Positions 26,557 through 34,366 of a stretch of 64,000 bases of DNA are shown here, one piece after another. This stretch comes from Syntrophaceae bacterium (GTDB lineage: Bacteria; Desulfobacterota; Syntrophia; Syntrophales; Smithellaceae). A program made the translations under genes and the position numbers. How positions within the stretch are numbered: position 1 is the stretch's first letter; each line of letters opens with the position of its first letter. The notes beneath the pieces are model-generated. The model searched no databases and was not told the DNA's origin. It saw nothing but the letters and a program-made list of their open reading frames with translations. The DNA lies in NCBI GenBank assembly GCA_003142535.1, contig PLMQ01000014.1, positions 31,558 through 95,557 of the forward strand. The letters run 5' to 3'.

Positions 26557-28038
26557 ATGGAATTAAAGATGAAAATTCTCCTCGCCGGCTACAATTTGGA
26601 TTACGATGTTATCCAGGAACTTAAAGAAAAAAGCGGTATAATTGATGATTTAACGCCCGAAACAATTTCCGCCGCTTATGCCCGCATCAGTCGCAGCCCC
26701 AAGCCGGTCAATGAGCTGCGGGAAATCTCCCGCAGGGAAGTTGATAACGCCCGCAAGTCCAACCGTAACATTGTCTTTGCCATGGGGCACAGTTCCGTCG
26801 CTGAACATGCAATTTTCAATATCGACGTCATCGGCGCTTCCCGTTTTTTAATCGAAGAGATCGAAAAGTTTCGCTTATGCTCATATACGGAAAAATCGCA
26901 GCGCTATGTGCTTTTTGATAAGGATTACGTTATTCCGGAAGAAATAAGGCAAGCGAAGCTAACCGACTTATTCACTTCCACAATTGAGATGCAAAATAAT
27001 TATTATCATGAACTGTATGAACAATTGTGGCCTTATGTATTTGCCAACCACAAGGATTTGGCGACTAATCCCGCCAACCGCTCCCTGCTGGAAGGATGGG
27101 CTAAAGAAGATGCCCGCTATGCCATCGCTCTGGCAACGGAAACGCAACTTGGCATGACCATCAATGCCCGCAATCTGGAGCTGATGCTGCGGCGGCTGGC
27201 AGCTCTGCCCTACAAGGAGGCGCAGGATTACAGTCAAAAATTATTTGCCGCCACCAAAGATATTGCCCCCTCGCTCATCCGTTATACGGAAGTGACCGAT
27301 TACGATAGGTTGACCAGACACAATTTGCGTAAAAAGGCTGATTCTTTTTCTATAAAATACTCTCAGCGGGGGGCAGAAAAAAATACTCCTGCCGTGCAAT
27401 TGGTTTTTGTTACACCGAATGCCGATACTAAGGTTGCTGCGGCCTTACTTTTTTCCGCATCCGCATTAAATTATAAACAATGCCTGTCTCAAACTACCCG
27501 TCTTACTCTCCGGGACAAGAAGTCACTATTTAAGACAGCCTTCGAACATATTAAAGCTCATGATGCCGCATTACGGGAACTGGAAAATGTCGATTTACAA
27601 TTTGAGTTGGTAATGAGCGCCAGCTGCTTTGCTCAACTGAAAAGGCACCGCATGTCCACCATCATTTCTCAGGATTATGATCCACAACTGGGTGTCACTA
27701 TCCCGCCTGCCATCAGCAAAATCGGGCAGAAAAAACAATTTTTACAAATCATCAGCAAAACACAGGCTGCCTATGAACAAATAAAGAAGAAGTCACCGCA
27801 GGCTGCGCCCTACATTCTGACCAATGCTCATCGTAAAAGAGTCCTGATGAAACTCAACGCCCGCGAATTTTACCATCTGGCGCGCCTGCGCGCTGATCAA
27901 CACGCCCAATGGGATATCCGCACTCTATCAGAAGAAATGCTGAAGGCGGCAAAAAAGGTTATGCCGCAGACCATGATGCTGGCAGGCGGTAAAAATAGTT
28001 ACCCGGCACTTTACAAAAAGACATTTGGCCGCCCTTGA
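26557..28038 (+). CDS. Double-domain ThyX-like protein (flavin-dependent thymidylate synthase family)
   Basis: This 493-residue protein contains two consecutive ThyX-like halves. The first (about residues 1-245) has GHSSVAEHAIFNI, a signature K104-F-R-L-C-S-Y-T-E-K-S-Q-R where ThyX has RHRxxSxNxxSxR, and the ThyX ending with NARNLELMLRRL. The second (about 275-493) has RHR at 363-365 but continues MSTIISQDY, without the later Ser and Arg. The first copy thus keeps the S/S/R residues but not RHR, and the second the reverse. Canonical ThyX is a tetramer of about 230-residue subunits. Whether this makes dTMP from dUMP or has another flavin function is open. Starts at 26557 and 26569 are both possible. 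Confidence 0.75.
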   Translation: MELKMKILLAGYNLDYDVIQELKEKSGIIDDLTPETISAAYARISRSPKPVNELREISRREVDNARKSNRNIVFAMGHSSVAEHAIFNIDVIGASRFLIEEIEKFRLCSYTEKSQRYVLFDKDYVIPEEIRQAKLTDLFTSTIEMQNNYYHELYEQLWPYVFANHKDLATNPANRSLLEGWAKEDARYAIALATETQLGMTINARNLELMLRRLAALPYKEAQDYSQKLFAATKDIAPSLIRYTEVTDYDRLTRHNLRKKADSFSIKYSQRGAEKNTPAVQLVFVTPNADTKVAAALLFSASALNYKQCLSQTTRLTLRDKKSLFKTAFEHIKAHDAALRELENVDLQFELVMSASCFAQLKRHRMSTIISQDYDPQLGVTIPPAISKIGQKKQFLQIISKTQAAYEQIKKKSPQAAPYILTNAHRKRVLMKLNAREFYHLARLRADQHAQWDIRTLSEEMLKAAKKVMPQTMMLAGGKNSYPALYKKTFGRP

Positions 28039-28063
28039 CCTATTCAACAAACCACATGGCTAT

Positions 28064-29440
28064 ATGACAGACAATAATCATCGCTATATAATTCTTCTCG
28101 CTACAACTTTAAGTTCGTTTTTAACTCCTTTTATGGGTTCGGCCATCAATGTCGCTCTGCCGATCATGGCCAAAGAACTTTCCATGACGGCATTATCCCT
28201 GAGTTGGGTTGCCTCTTCCTTCATTCTGGCTGCCGCCATAACTCTTGTACCTCTGGGGCGCCTGGCCGATATTTACGGCCGCAAAAGAATTTTTTTTTAC
28301 GGCGCCATTACCTTCACCTTTGCTTCCCTTCTTTGCATATGGTCGCCGACACAGACTTTTCTGATTATCGTGCGGGCACTGCAGGGCATCGGTGGGGCGA
28401 TGATTTTCAGCACCGGCACAGCAATGCTGATCTCCGCCTATCCGCCGACGCAGCGGGGCAGAATTCTGGGCATTAATATTGCGGCCGTTTATATAGGGTT
28501 GACTGTCGGCCCCTTTATCGGCGGCATTCTGACGGATCATTGGGGATGGCGATATATTTTTCTCTTTACGTCTATACTGGGAATAATGATTCTCTTGCTT
28601 GTTGCATTTATGGTCAAAGAAGAGTGGCTAGGTGCCGAAGGCGAGAGTTTTGATCTGGCCGGTTCGCTGCTTTATGCCGTGGCTCTATTCGCTATCATGT
28701 ACGGCATATCCCTCCTTCCCGCAGGCAAGGCAGTTCCTTTAATCGGCATAGGATTGATCTGCTTTATCTTATTTATTCGGCAGCAGTTAAGAAATCCTTC
28801 CCCTTTGTTGGATATGCGTCTTTTTCTTAATAATAGAGTTTTTGCTTTTTCCAATCTGGCTGCGCTCATCAATTACTGCGCCACATTTGCCGTGACTCTT
28901 TTGCTGAGTCTCTACTTGCAGCACATCAAAATGCTGACGCCGTCACAGACCGGTATAATTCTTATTGCCGAGCCGGTTGTGCAGGCACTTTTTTCACCGC
29001 TTGCCGGCAGGCTCTCCGATCGCTTTGAACCACGGCTTATCGCTTCTCTGGGCATGGCTCTCAATATCCTCGGGCTAATTCCGTTGATTTTTATCCATAA
29101 CGATACCAGTATCCATTATATTGTTTTCTGTCTGATCGTTCTAGGCATCGGTTTTGCTCTTTTTTCTTCACCCAATGTTAATGCCACCATGAGCGCCGTG
29201 GAAAATAAATATTACGGCGTGGCTTCGGCAACGCTCGGCACTATGCGCCTCACCGGCCAGATGCTCAGCATGGGCATTACCATGCTTGTCTTTGCCGTTA
29301 TTTTGGGCAATCAGCCGCTGGCGAAAGCGAACAATCCGCTTCTTTTACAGAGCACACACATTATATTCTTTGTTTTGTCTATCGTGTGCTGCGGTGGTAT
29401 CTGGGCATCACTGGCACGGGGCAAGGTTCATAATAATTAG
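28064..29440 (+). CDS. MFS drug-efflux-type transporter (DHA2, 14 helices)
   Basis: This major facilitator superfamily protein of about 458 residues is of the EmrB/QacA kind, exporting drugs or metabolites with the proton gradient. The motif-A region GRLADIYGRKRIFFYG follows helix two, and LQGIGGAMIFSTGTAML and YIGLTVGPFIGGIL are the motif B and C regions diagnostic of antiporters. Its length and hydrophobic profile fit 14 membrane helices. ATG at 28064 is preferred; the frame opens earlier, overlapping the ThyX-like gene by 14 bases, but no ribosome binding site supports that. The substrate is unknown. Confidence 0.88.
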   Translation: MTDNNHRYIILLATTLSSFLTPFMGSAINVALPIMAKELSMTALSLSWVASSFILAAAITLVPLGRLADIYGRKRIFFYGAITFTFASLLCIWSPTQTFLIIVRALQGIGGAMIFSTGTAMLISAYPPTQRGRILGINIAAVYIGLTVGPFIGGILTDHWGWRYIFLFTSILGIMILLLVAFMVKEEWLGAEGESFDLAGSLLYAVALFAIMYGISLLPAGKAVPLIGIGLICFILFIRQQLRNPSPLLDMRLFLNNRVFAFSNLAALINYCATFAVTLLLSLYLQHIKMLTPSQTGIILIAEPVVQALFSPLAGRLSDRFEPRLIASLGMALNILGLIPLIFIHNDTSIHYIVFCLIVLGIGFALFSSPNVNATMSAVENKYYGVASATLGTMRLTGQMLSMGITMLVFAVILGNQPLAKANNPLLLQSTHIIFFVLSIVCCGGIWASLARGKVHNN

Positions 29441-29468
29441 TATTTGATTGCAGAAAGAGAATAAATTA

Positions 29469-29891
29469 ATGGCACAGATATACCGGCATGAATTTATAGT
29501 CCCTGAAGATGCACTCGATGAAAACGGCCATGTTAACAACGTGGAGTATCTGCGCTGGATGCTGGATGCCGCTGTGCTCCACGCCGATTCTCAGGGCTGC
29601 ACTCAAGCTACAAAAGCAGCCGGGGCAACATGGGTTGTGCGGACGCATCATCTCGAATATCTGCGTCCGGCCTTTGCCGGCGAGCATATTTGTGTCTTGA
29701 CCTGGGTTGCCAACTTCCGCCGGGTGCAATCCCTGCGCAAATACAAAGTCATCCGCCTGGAGGATAATGCCGTCCTTGCCGAGGGCGAAACTGATTGGGT
29801 TTTTGTTGATGCGTTAACTGGTAAATTGCGCTCCATACCAAAGGAAGTTATAGCAGCTTTTGAAGTAGTCCCGGAAGAAAAAGAACCGTAA
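29469..29891 (+). CDS. Acyl-CoA thioesterase, 4HBT hotdog-fold family
   Basis: This 140-residue hotdog-fold thioesterase has the 4-hydroxybenzoyl-CoA thioesterase signature: DENGHVNNVEYLRWMLDAA at the start, then GATWVVRTHHLEYLRPAFAGE in the middle. The Asp of DENGHVNN is the usual catalytic acid. ATG at 29469 matches the family start better than the TTG at 29448. It follows the MFS gene by 28 bases and may be cotranscribed. It probably hydrolyses a short or aromatic acyl-CoA, which is compatible with a syntrophic acyl-CoA metabolism. Confidence 0.88.
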   Translation: MAQIYRHEFIVPEDALDENGHVNNVEYLRWMLDAAVLHADSQGCTQATKAAGATWVVRTHHLEYLRPAFAGEHICVLTWVANFRRVQSLRKYKVIRLEDNAVLAEGETDWVFVDALTGKLRSIPKEVIAAFEVVPEEKEP

Positions 29892-29990
29892 ATATTGGTA
29901 ATCATGTATACTTTGTCTTTTACAAAGCAATATTATATGTTATGTTTATGTCGTAAATATCAGAAAAGACCAAGTTGATATATTGAATAT

Positions 29991-30026
29991 TCGGCGGGGA
30001 CAAAAGCAAAAGACTGTCCCCGCCGA
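29991..30026. repeat. Perfect 12-base inverted repeat with GGGGACA stem
   Basis: TCGGCGGGGACA (29991-30002) pairs perfectly with TGTCCCCGCCGA (30015-30026) around a 12-base A-rich loop. It lies 100 bases after the thioesterase gene and just before the attC-like site. It has no T-run, so a mobile-element (REP-like) or boundary hairpin is as likely as a terminator. Confidence 0.65.
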
Positions 30027-30068
30027 ACGCAGCGACGCCGTACAGGGGAAAAGATAGGGGCATTTGGC

Positions 30069-30160
30069 GCCGAACAAGGCGCTCGAACGGTCAGTCACTC
30101 ATCTGCCTGCCCTTACGGGCGGCAGTCTCGTTCCTGCCGATCAGCGCCGCTGCGTTAGAC
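30069..30160 (+). other. attC-like integron recombination site
   Basis: A 92-base imperfect palindrome ends in the core GTTAGAC (30154-30160) and begins GCCGAACAAGGCGCT. The left arm (GGCGCT near 30078, then CGG) pairs with the right arm (CGATCAGCGCC). An inner stem, CTGCC-T-GCCC against GGGC-GGCAG, lies between them. This matches the cassette attC layout of R, L, variable hairpin, L, R boxes, and an open frame starts seven bases later, as in integron cassettes. The left core is off consensus and no integrase gene is in the window. Confidence 0.55.
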
Positions 30161-30167
30161 ATAAGAA

Positions 30168-30266
30168 ATGGAGATTATCAAGAGCTCAAGACACCCCAAA
30201 ATAGTTGGTGATCTTGGCGAACAACTTGTGTGTAATTGGCTGTCTCGGTCAGGTTGGGAGGTCGTC
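30168..30266 (+). pseudogene. Truncated cassette gene, N-terminus of a nuclease-like protein
   Basis: The first 33 codons (MEIIKSSRHPKIVGDLGEQL and on to SGWEVV) resemble, from memory, the N-termini of small proteins that continue with a PD-(D/E)XK-like nuclease core. Here the similarity stops at about 30266. The same frame then runs on as unrelated sequence through the start of the next gene. The ATG sits seven bases after an attC-like core, so this looks like the remnant of an integron cassette gene broken by a deletion. Confidence 0.5.
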
Positions 30267-30321
30267 TTAAAGGTAAAATATCCTACATCAGAAACGTCAA
30301 TACTGGAAAAAGGAGCATACA

Positions 30322-30681
30322 ATGAAAACACGCATTTTTTTGCTTATGTCGGTATTCTTTCTTCTCTGTTTGTCCGTTGCCCAGGCACAGGAATTTGGCA
30401 AGATCCGTGCGTTGCAACAGCGGGCGGCTTATGTCACCAAAATCAAAAACGATTTTGTCGCCCGGGTATTGACTTCTTATAAAATCCCGCATGATCGCAA
30501 TGAACAGGGCGTCGTCGTCCGTATTAATATGGATGGTAAGTTGCAGGATATCACAAAGATTGAAATCGTTCCGGTTCTCAAAGAATCAGCCGACAAACGC
30601 CAGTATGTTGCCGCCCATGAATTATACTTTTATACGGCGGACGGTATTTTGGATTTGGTCTCCGAACTGACTATCCGGTGA
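30322..30681 (+). CDS. Small exported protein of unknown function
   Basis: This 119-residue protein has a clear Sec signal peptide: a Lys-Arg start, the hydrophobic core IFLLMSVFFLLCLSV, and probable cleavage after AQA near residue 22. The mature part of about 97 residues is predicted mixed alpha/beta, with no cysteine, no metal motif and no family I recognise. A strong AAAGGAG site seven bases before the ATG supports the start and argues that it is really expressed. It follows the attC-like site and broken cassette gene, and is convergent with a small membrane protein gene with only two bases between stops. Confidence 0.75.
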   Translation: MKTRIFLLMSVFFLLCLSVAQAQEFGKIRALQQRAAYVTKIKNDFVARVLTSYKIPHDRNEQGVVVRINMDGKLQDITKIEIVPVLKESADKRQYVAAHELYFYTADGILDLVSELTIR

Positions 30682-30683
30682 AT

Positions 30684-31007
30684 TTAAGAGACCGCCTGAT
30701 TTTTAATTTCCGCCAGCTTTTCTTTATTCAAATAATATTGGCCGCTGAATGTTTTGCAGACAACTTCACTCAAAACAAGGCTCTCCAAAGCTTTCGGGCG
30801 GTAATCACGATAGCCTATTTTGAAATTATTGATTTTATCGTAAGGTAAAGCAACTGCTGTTGAAGCATTGAGAGCTCCCTGGTCGTCAAGCTCCTTAATT
30901 ATCGCCAGGCAGATGCGCTTTGTCCACCAGCCGGTCCCCAGCATGACCAGGATATAAACGATGAAAACGGCCAGGATACCGATAATAATTTGCATTGATT
31001 CCGGCAT
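30684..31007 (-). CDS. Small single-span membrane protein of unknown function
   Basis: This 107-residue protein has one strong N-terminal membrane helix (about residues 6-28, IIIGILAVFIVYILVMLGTGW), then a cytoplasmic-looking mixed-charge domain containing IKELDDQGALN and NNFKIGYRDYRPKALESLVLSEVV. I recognise no family. The composition and lack of rare codons suggest a real gene. It is read leftward, and a palindromic repeat element lies 70 bases upstream of its start. Confidence 0.65.
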   Translation of the reverse strand: MPESMQIIIGILAVFIVYILVMLGTGWWTKRICLAIIKELDDQGALNASTAVALPYDKINNFKIGYRDYRPKALESLVLSEVVCKTFSGQYYLNKEKLAEIKNQAVS

Positions 31008-31077
31008 GAAATATATCCTTTGTAAGTTTTTTTCTTATCATTAAACAATTAATAATAATTGATCAAGAACATATTTC

Positions 31078-31202
31078 ATACCAATTCTCAATCAAAGCGC
31101 TATCTTTGTTGGCCGCGTCATCGGCTTCCTCAACGTATATATAATACGCCTCGTCGCCTCCTCCTTGCCGCCTCGATATCATCTTTGATTTAGAAATGGT
31201 AT
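31078..31202. mobile_element. MITE-like palindromic element (ATACCA ends), copy 1
   Basis: A 125-base element is bounded by inverted repeats: ATACCAATTCTCAATCAAAG on the left, and on the right the complement of ATACCATTTCTAAATCAAAG, so 18 of 20 bases pair. The interior includes CTTTGTTGGCCGCGTC and a GC-rich CCTCGTCGCCTCC tract. A shorter relative with the same ends and an ACTTTGTTG core is at 62512-62578. It has no coding capacity, consistent with a non-autonomous element or a structured repeat. Confidence 0.65.
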
Positions 31203-31304
31203 AACCATGAACACTATGTGGTCGGAAAAAATCACCTTGAATAAGCTTGACATAAACTCTCCCATTGAACATAAAGAAACATTCTTAAACAACGGTTTTA
31301 ACCA

Positions 31305-32210
31305 ATGATAAAAACAAAAAATCATAAAGACCAGCTTCCTTTACTAGGGCTCATGCATCTGGGTATTGTTTATCTGGTCTGGAGCAGTACTTATCTGGCC
31401 ATGCGTATTCTTGTTGCCGAAGGCAGCGGGTTTACCCCGTTTACCGCCGGTGCCGCCCGTATGTTGGCCGCCAGCCTGATTATTCTGGTTATTGCTTATT
31501 TTCGCAATTCTAACATCTGGCCAAAGCGCGGTGATCTGCCCATAATCATTGTAAGCGGAATACTTTTTTGGGTTACCGGAAACGGGATGATTATGTGGGC
31601 GGAACAACACGCTCATTCCGGTCTGGCAGCCCTCATGGCTTCGACAACACCTCTCTGGGCCGCATTTTTGGAATTAATCCTTTCGAAAAGACGGCCTTCC
31701 TGGCAGCTCATCGCCTCTTTGTTGCTGGGACTCGCCGGAATTGTTGTTTTGATGGGGCCGTCTTTAGCCAATTTCGCCCGCGCTGATATTCTCTCCGGCC
31801 TTGCTCTTGTTTGCGCATCAATGAGCATTGCCGCCGCTTCCGTTATCCAATCGCGCAAAACTATACAGATATCCGTGCTGGCAATGTCCGGCTGGCAGCA
31901 CTTATTTGCCTTTTTTGGTTTTTTAATAATTGCTCTTGTCATAGGAGATCCGTTTCCTCATCCTACGCCAAGCGCCTGGCTTTCCTGGAGCTATCTTGTT
32001 ATTTTTGGTTCGGTGTTTGCTTTTACCGCATATATTACAGCCATTAAACTGTTGCCGATTAACATTGTCATGACTTACGCTTACGTTAATCCGGTTTTAG
32101 CGCTCTTTCTCGGCTGGTGGTTATTAAATGAACCGATTACCGCCTCAACAATCGGCGGCGCCGCTATGGTACTTATTGCCGTGTTTGGTATCTTTTGGCA
32201 TTATAAATAG
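31305..32210 (+). CDS. EamA/DMT-superfamily transporter
   Basis: This 301-residue protein has ten hydrophobic helices in two EamA repeats (about residues 14-150 and 160-297), the drug/metabolite transporter fold. Signatures include IVYLVWSSTYLAMRI in helix one, YVNPVLALFLGWWLLNEPIT in helix nine, and a matching TTPLWAAFLELILSKRRPS in the first half. Members export amino acids, drugs or cell-wall-related compounds; no substrate can be told here. The first codons are lysine-rich, fitting a cytoplasmic N-terminus. It stands alone on its strand. Confidence 0.88.
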   Translation: MIKTKNHKDQLPLLGLMHLGIVYLVWSSTYLAMRILVAEGSGFTPFTAGAARMLAASLIILVIAYFRNSNIWPKRGDLPIIIVSGILFWVTGNGMIMWAEQHAHSGLAALMASTTPLWAAFLELILSKRRPSWQLIASLLLGLAGIVVLMGPSLANFARADILSGLALVCASMSIAAASVIQSRKTIQISVLAMSGWQHLFAFFGFLIIALVIGDPFPHPTPSAWLSWSYLVIFGSVFAFTAYITAIKLLPINIVMTYAYVNPVLALFLGWWLLNEPITASTIGGAAMVLIAVFGIFWHYK

Positions 32211-32304
32211 GATATTTTAATAATCTGTCCATTTAAATTTATGATTGCAATCAAAAGGTGCTTGTCATAATTATACGCTATATCTCCACTCAAGAGGTGA
32301 TAAA

Positions 32305-32520
32305 GTGATTGTTACGGATACTGCAGAATTATGCCAGATATGCAAAAAGAAACAGGCCGTTATCCTTTGTGACGGGTGCGGTATTTATCTTTGCAGGGAT
32401 TGCCGCAAATTTGATCTTTGGGGATATGGCTGTGGGCATGTCGATACACGTGTCTTTTGTCCTACCTGTTTTGATGATATTGAAATTAATCCTTTTTCCG
32501 GCAAAATTGATGAAAAATAG
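32305..32520 (+). CDS. Small zinc-binding (B-box/DUF2180-like) protein
   Basis: This 71-residue protein is built around four CxxC-type pairs (CQIC, CDGC, CRDC, CPTC) and HV next to a GCGH turn, a two-zinc treble-clef or B-box-like arrangement. GTG at 32305 is preferred because AAGAGGTGAT precedes it at ideal spacing; the frame stays open further upstream without support. Such tiny cysteine-rich proteins usually mediate protein contacts. I recognise no specific function. It is followed by a hairpin-rich gap. Confidence 0.7.
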   Translation: MIVTDTAELCQICKKKQAVILCDGCGIYLCRDCRKFDLWGYGCGHVDTRVFCPTCFDDIEINPFSGKIDEK

Positions 32521-32707
32521 TTCCTGGTGGAGCCCCCTTCAGCAGGAGCCCTAGGCTCCCTTTAATAACGCGACCTCCCGCGGGTTATGGCGTATTCCTA
32601 CCCCAGCAGGATCTGGGGGATTCCAAGTCGCTGGGCTAATCATTCCATTTCGACTCTTAATCAGCCTTTTTGGTTGCATTTTCACATTTCATCATTATTT
32701 TAAGCCC
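32521..32707. other. Hairpin-rich intergenic region, possible structured RNA
   Basis: This 187-base gap holds a string of good inverted repeats: GGAGCC-CTA-GGCTCC (about 32539-32561), an imperfect GCG/CGC hairpin within ATAACGCG..CGCGGGTTAT (about 32563-32589), and CCCCAG-CAGGAT-CTGGGG (about 32600-32620). A longer-range pair, GCGACCT with AAGTCGC, encloses the last two. It fits no tRNA, 4.5S, 6S or riboswitch pattern that I know. It may be an unnamed RNA element on either strand or a degenerate repeat. Confidence 0.4.
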
Positions 32708-33190
32708 ATGACAAAAGACAAGATACCGACAACACCGGCAATTCTAGCCCTGCGTGCGCAAGCGGTTGTTTTTACGCTGCATCCTTATAAATATGAAGAA
32801 AGAGGGGGAACAAAAGCCTCCGCCACAAAATTGGGAGTTGATGAACATCTCGTAATAAAAACATTGGTGATGGAAGATGAAACAGGCAATCCGCTGATAA
32901 TTTTAATGCACGGGGACAAAGAGGTTTCCACGAAAGCGCTCGCCCGTAGTCTGGGAGTAAAAGCGATTATTCCCTGTAAGCCGGATGTTGCCCAAAAGCA
33001 TACCGGTTACATGGTCGGCGGCACTTCCCCTTTCGGCACAAGAAAACCTTTGCCGGTTTATATGGAAAAGACGATCGGCGATTTACCCGCTATTTTTATC
33101 AACGCCGGCGGACGAGGTTTACTGGCGCAAATGAGTCCTGCGGAAGTGATTCGTATTCTTAATCCGGTTATGGTCAACGTCGCTATTTAA
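32708..33190 (+). CDS. YbaK/EbsC-type aminoacyl-tRNA deacylase
   Basis: This 160-residue protein belongs to the YbaK/ProX editing superfamily, which hydrolyses mischarged tRNAs such as Cys-tRNA(Pro). Landmarks are KYEERGGTKASATKLGVDEHLVIKTLVM early, the conserved lysine in HGDKEVSTKALARSLG, and GYMVGGTSPFGTRKPLPVYMEKTI, with the typical GGxSPFG loop. The length fits YbaK. It stands alone after the hairpin-rich gap. Specificity for Cys-tRNA(Pro) is inferred from the closest-looking family members, not proven. Confidence 0.9.
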   Translation: MTKDKIPTTPAILALRAQAVVFTLHPYKYEERGGTKASATKLGVDEHLVIKTLVMEDETGNPLIILMHGDKEVSTKALARSLGVKAIIPCKPDVAQKHTGYMVGGTSPFGTRKPLPVYMEKTIGDLPAIFINAGGRGLLAQMSPAEVIRILNPVMVNVAI

Positions 33191-33244
33191 TTTGCCTTTT
33201 ACGGGGAAAAAAGAGATAATGCTGTTGTGGAATAAGGAATTTAT

Positions 33245-33802
33245 ATGCCTGACAATGTAATAATCCGCTGCTTAAACTGCGGCACAAAAAATAGAATACC
33301 CGGCCCGAAATTTCAAAAAAGGCCGACGTGCGGTAATTGCCATGCGCCTCTGGATGATTTGATTATCCGTTGCCTTAAATGCGGAACCAAAAACAGAATG
33401 TCCGAAGAAAAATTAAATCAAAAACCGCTCTGTGGTAAATGTCGTGAACCTCTGGTCATAGCGAGGCCTCAGACAAAACCTATGGAAGTAACTGATAATT
33501 CCTTCGCCCGTGAAGTGCTGGGCTCCGATACTTCCGTGCTGGTTGATTGCTGGGCGCCTTGGTGTGCCCCTTGCCGCACACTCGCACCTATCCTGGACGA
33601 ACTGGCAGCAGACTATGCCAATGGCGTAAAGATCGTCAAGCTCAACGTGGATGAAAACCAGGCAACCGCTTCCCAATACGGCATTCAAAGCATCCCGACC
33701 ATGCTCTTTTTTAAAGAGGGAAAGCTGGTGCAGAAACTGGTTGGCGCCCTGCCTAAAGAAGAAATTGAAAAGAATTTACTTTCAATAATAAAAACCAGCT
33801 AA
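33245..33802 (+). CDS. Thioredoxin with two N-terminal zinc ribbons (Trx2-like)
   Basis: This 185-residue cytoplasmic thioredoxin has its active site as WAPWCAPCR (Cys107, Cys110) and the cis-proline region SIPTMLFFKEG. Upstream are two tandem zinc ribbons: C9/C12 with C29/C32, then C43/C46 with C63/C66. They share the pattern IIRCLxCGTKNR, so one arose by duplication of the other. E. coli Trx2 (TrxC) has a single such ribbon. The zinc sites are known in TrxC to respond to oxidation; a doubled ribbon may tune this. AAGGAA precedes the ATG. A Nudix gene follows 15 bases later. Confidence 0.92.
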   Translation: MPDNVIIRCLNCGTKNRIPGPKFQKRPTCGNCHAPLDDLIIRCLKCGTKNRMSEEKLNQKPLCGKCREPLVIARPQTKPMEVTDNSFAREVLGSDTSVLVDCWAPWCAPCRTLAPILDELAADYANGVKIVKLNVDENQATASQYGIQSIPTMLFFKEGKLVQKLVGALPKEEIEKNLLSIIKTS

Positions 33803-33817
33803 AGTTAAAAATTTCTC

Positions 33818-34366
33818 ATGGAACAAAAAAACAAAGCCGAACTAAAGTACCGTTGTAAAATATTCGATGTCTGGGAAGAAAACGTTCTTCTGCCTGACGG
33901 CAAATCAACCAAACAAAATACGATTGACCATAAACCGACCGTTGCCATTGTCGCCATCAATAACAAAAAAGAAATATTATTAATTAAGCAATACCGTAAT
34001 GCAGTTAAAAAACGCCTGCTGGAAATTCCCGCCGGCACGATGGATCACTCGGGAGAATCGCCGGTTGTTTGCGCTCAGCGCGAACTGGCCGAAGAAACAG
34101 GCTTTAAGGCCGGAACAATTATCAAGTTGTTCGAAGGTTATCTTCTGCCGGGATACTGCAACGAGTATATGTATTTTTTCCTTGCCCGGGAACTTTATGC
34201 GGAACCTTTGCCTCCGGATGAGGATGAATTTATTGAAACTATTCCCACCAGCTTTACCAAAGCTAAAGATATGATAAAGGACGGTAAAATAATTGACGCC
34301 AAAACTGCTCTCGGAATTATTCTGGCCGCAAATTACGTATGTGGTGAATATCTATTGGAAAAGTAG
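33818..34366 (+). CDS. Nudix hydrolase, ADP-ribose pyrophosphatase-like
   Basis: This 182-residue Nudix enzyme is of the NudF/ADP-ribose pyrophosphatase type. The Nudix box GX5EX7REUXEEXGU is intact, from GTMDHSGES to RELAEETGF (about residues 73-95). The upstream TVAIVAINNKKEILLIKQYRNAVKKRLLEIPAG and the downstream EGYLLPGYCNEYMYFFLAREL are typical of the ADP-ribose group. It should hydrolyse ADP-ribose or related nucleoside diphosphates. It starts 15 bases after the thioredoxin gene and may be cotranscribed. Confidence 0.92.
   Translation: MEQKNKAELKYRCKIFDVWEENVLLPDGKSTKQNTIDHKPTVAIVAINNKKEILLIKQYRNAVKKRLLEIPAGTMDHSGESPVVCAQRELAEETGFKAGTIIKLFEGYLLPGYCNEYMYFFLARELYAEPLPPDEDEFIETIPTSFTKAKDMIKDGKIIDAKTALGIILAANYVCGEYLLEK

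Noticed and set aside
30168..30482. A complete 104-codon protein after the attC-like site
   Set aside because: Family-like sequence ends near codon 33. The remainder overlaps, in another frame, a well-supported exported protein gene with a strong ribosome binding site.
31063..31272. Leftward 69-codon open frame
   Set aside because: It is almost entirely the interior of the palindromic ATACCA element and has no ribosome binding site or family.
32521..32707. tRNA, 4.5S RNA or 6S RNA gene
   Set aside because: No TTCRA loop, acceptor stem of proper layout, SRP tetraloop region or 6S-type single long hairpin could be found on either strand.
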